Assembly (NCBI GenBank): GCA_002427845.1
Contig: DIYZ01000180.1
Span: forward strand, 1-26,915
Direction of reading: 5' to 3'
DNA length: 26,915 nt
Origin: Chloracidobacterium sp. UBA6041
GTDB lineage: Bacteria; Acidobacteriota; Blastocatellia; Pyrinomonadales; Pyrinomonadaceae
How positions within the stretch are numbered: position 1 is the stretch's first letter; every line of letters starts with the position of its first letter. The notes beneath the pieces were generated by a model. The model was not told the DNA's origin and did not search any database. It saw nothing but the letters and a program-made list of their open reading frames with translations. Positions 25,258 to 26,915 of the stretch are shown here, piece after piece. A program made the translations under genes and the position numbers.

Positions 25258-25788
25258 GGGCAGGGAACTCATTCCAAAGAGTTCAATCAGGGCAGGCCCA
25301 TCGATTTCGTGATCATTCAGCTCGGCGGCAATGACATCTGGAACGCTACTGATGAAAACATCGACGTGATCATCGACAAGGTATTCGGCTATTACGATTA
25401 GCTGATCAAGATGATCCATGACTACAGTAAGGAGACAAAGATCGGCGTCATCATGCTCGATCCGCTGTCGCGTTCGCAGCACGGATATCGCAACTACCGG
25501 GGTAAGCGCAAGCAGACCCGGTGGCAATACCGGCGCGATCAGCATCGCATGATAGAGAGGCAAATCGAAAAGTACGGCGCGAGGGAAAAGGAGAACATTT
25601 ACCTGGTTCCTGTTCACTTAAACCTGGACTGCGTGAACGGCTTTCCGATGCAGACATATCCGCGCAACGCCAGGATGCCGGTCGAGGAGCAGCGCGTCTC
25701 CGACGGCGCTCATCTCTCTCCCGAAGGTTATCGCCAGTTCGGTGATGCGATCTACGGATGGCTCAAGGTCTCTCTTTCCAGCGAGTAA
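25258..25788 (+). pseudogene. SGNH/GDSL hydrolase fragment, 5'-truncated with an internal stop
   Basis: The C-terminal two thirds of a second SGNH hydrolase. GRPIDFVIIQLGGNDIW is block III (GxND), and SDGAHLSPEGYRQFGDAIYG is block V (DxxH). Block I (the GDS serine) is missing, and the frame simply emerges from the end of the previous gene. A TAG at 25399-25401 interrupts GYYD-LIKMIHDY; relatives tend to have Gln there, so a single CAG to TAG change is likely. The ORF after the stop (from 25411, 125 residues) has no ribosome site. It differs from the intact SGNH protein at 23987, so this is not a simple duplication of it. It resembles the family of the truncated gene at the right edge. Confidence 0.85.
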
Positions 25789-25894
25789 CACTTGAGGCTA
25801 CGTGACAGGAATGAATCTTCTGGTGGCCGCCGGATGGACCGCCCTGTTAACCCGATCGGTAAAATCCGAAAGACGCGATCTTTTTTCAAGGGCT

Positions 25895-25900
25895 GAAGGT
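25895..25900 (+). promoter_or_regulatory. Ribosome binding site that sets the SMP-30 start
   Basis: GAAGGT, 9 nt before the ATG at 25910. It supports this start over the in-frame GTG at 25802. Confidence 0.55.
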
Positions 25901-25909
25901 AAGCATGAA

Positions 25910-26809
25910 ATGTCGGAACTGTCTGTCATAGCCGATTACGGAGATCTGTGCGGCGAATGCCCGGTATGGGATGGCGCTGGATCTCTATTCTGGACAGATA
26001 TCGCGGGACGCAGGTTCTATCGCTATCATCAATCGTCCGGCAGGCATGAGATCGTGCGTGAAGGGTTACAGATCAATGGTTTCCGCCTCAATCGACCGAA
26101 CGGTTTTGTAATCACCAATGCCGGCGGCGTTTGGCTCTGGGATGGTGCCGGTACAGTGAGGTTGATTACCGAAGAAGTGGATGGCTCCAAATTGCAGCTT
26201 AATGATTGTATTGCCGACCCGGTCGGTCGCTTGTATGCCGGCACATGTTTTTATGACCCAAACGCGGAATACGACATGGGTAAGCTGATCCGCGTCGATA
26301 CGGACGGTAAAGCTGCTATCGTCGACGAGGGCTTTCACATGGCTAACGGTTTGGGATTCTCACCGGACTGCAGCATTTTGTACTTTACGGACAGCGGCGC
26401 GAGATGCATTTATGCTTACGATTACCAAATCAAGACTGGAGAGATCGGCAATCGTCGCGTAGTTGTCCAAGTGCCGGACACTGAGGGCTTGCCTGACGGC
26501 ATGACTGTTGACAGCGAGGGGTTCATCTGGTCTGCGCAATGGTATGGCAGCTGTGTCGTCCGCTATGATCCAGAAGGCAGCATTGAGCAGCGGATTTCTA
26601 TCCCGGCTAAACAGACATCAGCCATTGCGTTTGGCGGAGATGATCTAGCGGATATTTTCATAACCTCCGCGGCCAAATCCGAGTCCCTGCCGATCATGCC
26701 TCCCGGTTACGACGCGGAGGCCGGATATTTCGGCGGCAGGCTTTACCACCTCAACTTGGGTATTAAGGGTAAACCGGAGTATAGGTCAGCCATCTCTGTC
26801 GCGGCCTGA
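25910..26809 (+). CDS. SMP-30/gluconolactonase-family protein
   Basis: A 299-residue six-bladed propeller. The metal ligands of the family are visible: E16 (GECPVWD), N98 (LQLNDCIADP), N146 (HMANGLGFSPD) and D196 (GLPDGMTVD). Members hydrolyse sugar lactones, the step after an SDR dehydrogenase, matching the gene at 18772. No signal peptide is present. The ATG at 25910 is chosen over the GTG at 25802 because GAAGGT lies 9 nt upstream and family similarity begins right there; the 36 extra residues would not match the family. The 121-bp gap before it is the largest in the run after the receptor stub, so it may have its own promoter. Confidence 0.93.
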   Translation: MSELSVIADYGDLCGECPVWDGAGSLFWTDIAGRRFYRYHQSSGRHEIVREGLQINGFRLNRPNGFVITNAGGVWLWDGAGTVRLITEEVDGSKLQLNDCIADPVGRLYAGTCFYDPNAEYDMGKLIRVDTDGKAAIVDEGFHMANGLGFSPDCSILYFTDSGARCIYAYDYQIKTGEIGNRRVVVQVPDTEGLPDGMTVDSEGFIWSAQWYGSCVVRYDPEGSIEQRISIPAKQTSAIAFGGDDLADIFITSAAKSESLPIMPPGYDAEAGYFGGRLYHLNLGIKGKPEYRSAISVAA

Positions 26810-26852
26810 CATGATACGAGACTGTCAAGAATGGTAAGGAGGTTTGGAATTT

Positions 26853-26915
26853 TTGCCGCCCGTGATTTATGCCGTTCCGCGGATCGAGGCGAAACCTCTA
26901 CTTCGACAACGTCGT
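26853..26915 (+). pseudogene. Start of a further SGNH-type hydrolase, apparently frameshifted, cut by window edge
   Basis: An AAGGAGG at 26836-26842 precedes a TTG at 26853 by 10 nt. The frame reads LPPVIYAVPRIEA. The next bases read NLYFDNVV in the +1 frame. Put together, LPPVIYAVP..IEANLYFDNVV resembles the small beta domain found at the start of a subgroup of secreted SGNH hydrolases. One extra A in the AAA at 26892-26894 would explain the shift. The subgroup seems to be the one whose C-terminal half is at 25258-25788. The call rests on 21 residues and on memory of the family, so it is tentative; a start at ATG 26869 is the alternative. Confidence 0.4.

Noticed and set aside
13965..26809. 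Firm naming of the cluster as a sialic acid (nan) operon
   Set aside because: NanE, NanK, NagA and NagB are absent in the window, the sialidase-like protein lacks FRIP and a signal peptide, and SDR/SMP-30 genes are not part of nan pathways.

Overview
The window (about 27 kb, roughly 54-55 % G+C by eye) looks like a soil or sediment bacterium, most likely Acidobacteriota. This is inferred from three things: a remnant of an Oar-type TonB-dependent receptor with an N-terminal carboxypeptidase-regulatory-like domain, a single-ORF integrase-core transposase of a kind common in that phylum, and Tat-exported versions of catabolic enzymes. No rRNA, tRNA or CRISPR array was seen.

Layout. (1) 1-1549: end of sdhA and complete sdhB, overlapping at TAATG. 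(2) 1603-4284: a stress block with a cupin and a carboxymuconolactone-decarboxylase-like protein on the minus strand, then a Ric/YtfE-type iron-sulfur repair protein coupled to a second hemerythrin-domain protein on the plus strand. (3) 4285-9871: a disturbed accessory stretch holding one intact IS481-like transposase, a Tat-exported amidohydrolase, a collapsed 598-bp insertion sequence with 22-bp inverted ends, and an orphan ThiH/HydG-like radical SAM protein starting 22 bp beyond it. (4) 10417-12805, minus strand: an operon reading eroded Asp/Glu racemase-type gene, class III aminotransferase, DUF3830 cyclophilin-like protein. (5) 13503-26915, plus strand: after a receptor stub comes a tightly packed run: Tat-exported DapA-fold protein, kelch (NanM-like) protein, sialidase-fold protein, Na+/solute symporter, SDR dehydrogenase, canonical DapA-family lyase, frameshifted zinc deacylase, amidohydrolase_2, second Na+/solute symporter, secreted SGNH hydrolase, broken SGNH gene, SMP-30 lactonase-like protein, and the start of another SGNH-type gene.

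Region 5 reads as one catabolic operon for an acidic, possibly acylated sugar. Secreted SGNH and kelch proteins would act outside the cytoplasm, two SSS symporters would import the products, and SDR, SMP-30, amidohydrolase and DapA-type enzymes would oxidise, open and cleave them. NanM-like, sialidase-fold, NanA-fold, SSS and SGNH together recall sialic-acid use, but nanE, nanK, nagA and nagB are absent here. SDR plus lactonase plus DapA-type aldolase equally recalls non-phosphorylating oxidation of deoxysugars or uronates, with the dehydratase step missing. The substrate is unknown.

The accessory part is strikingly eroded: racemase, receptor, deacylase, SGNH gene(s) and an IS are all broken. 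One break, an exact 10-bp tandem duplication in the deacylase, looks recent. Either the pathway is decaying here, or some of the indels are assembly or sequencing errors.
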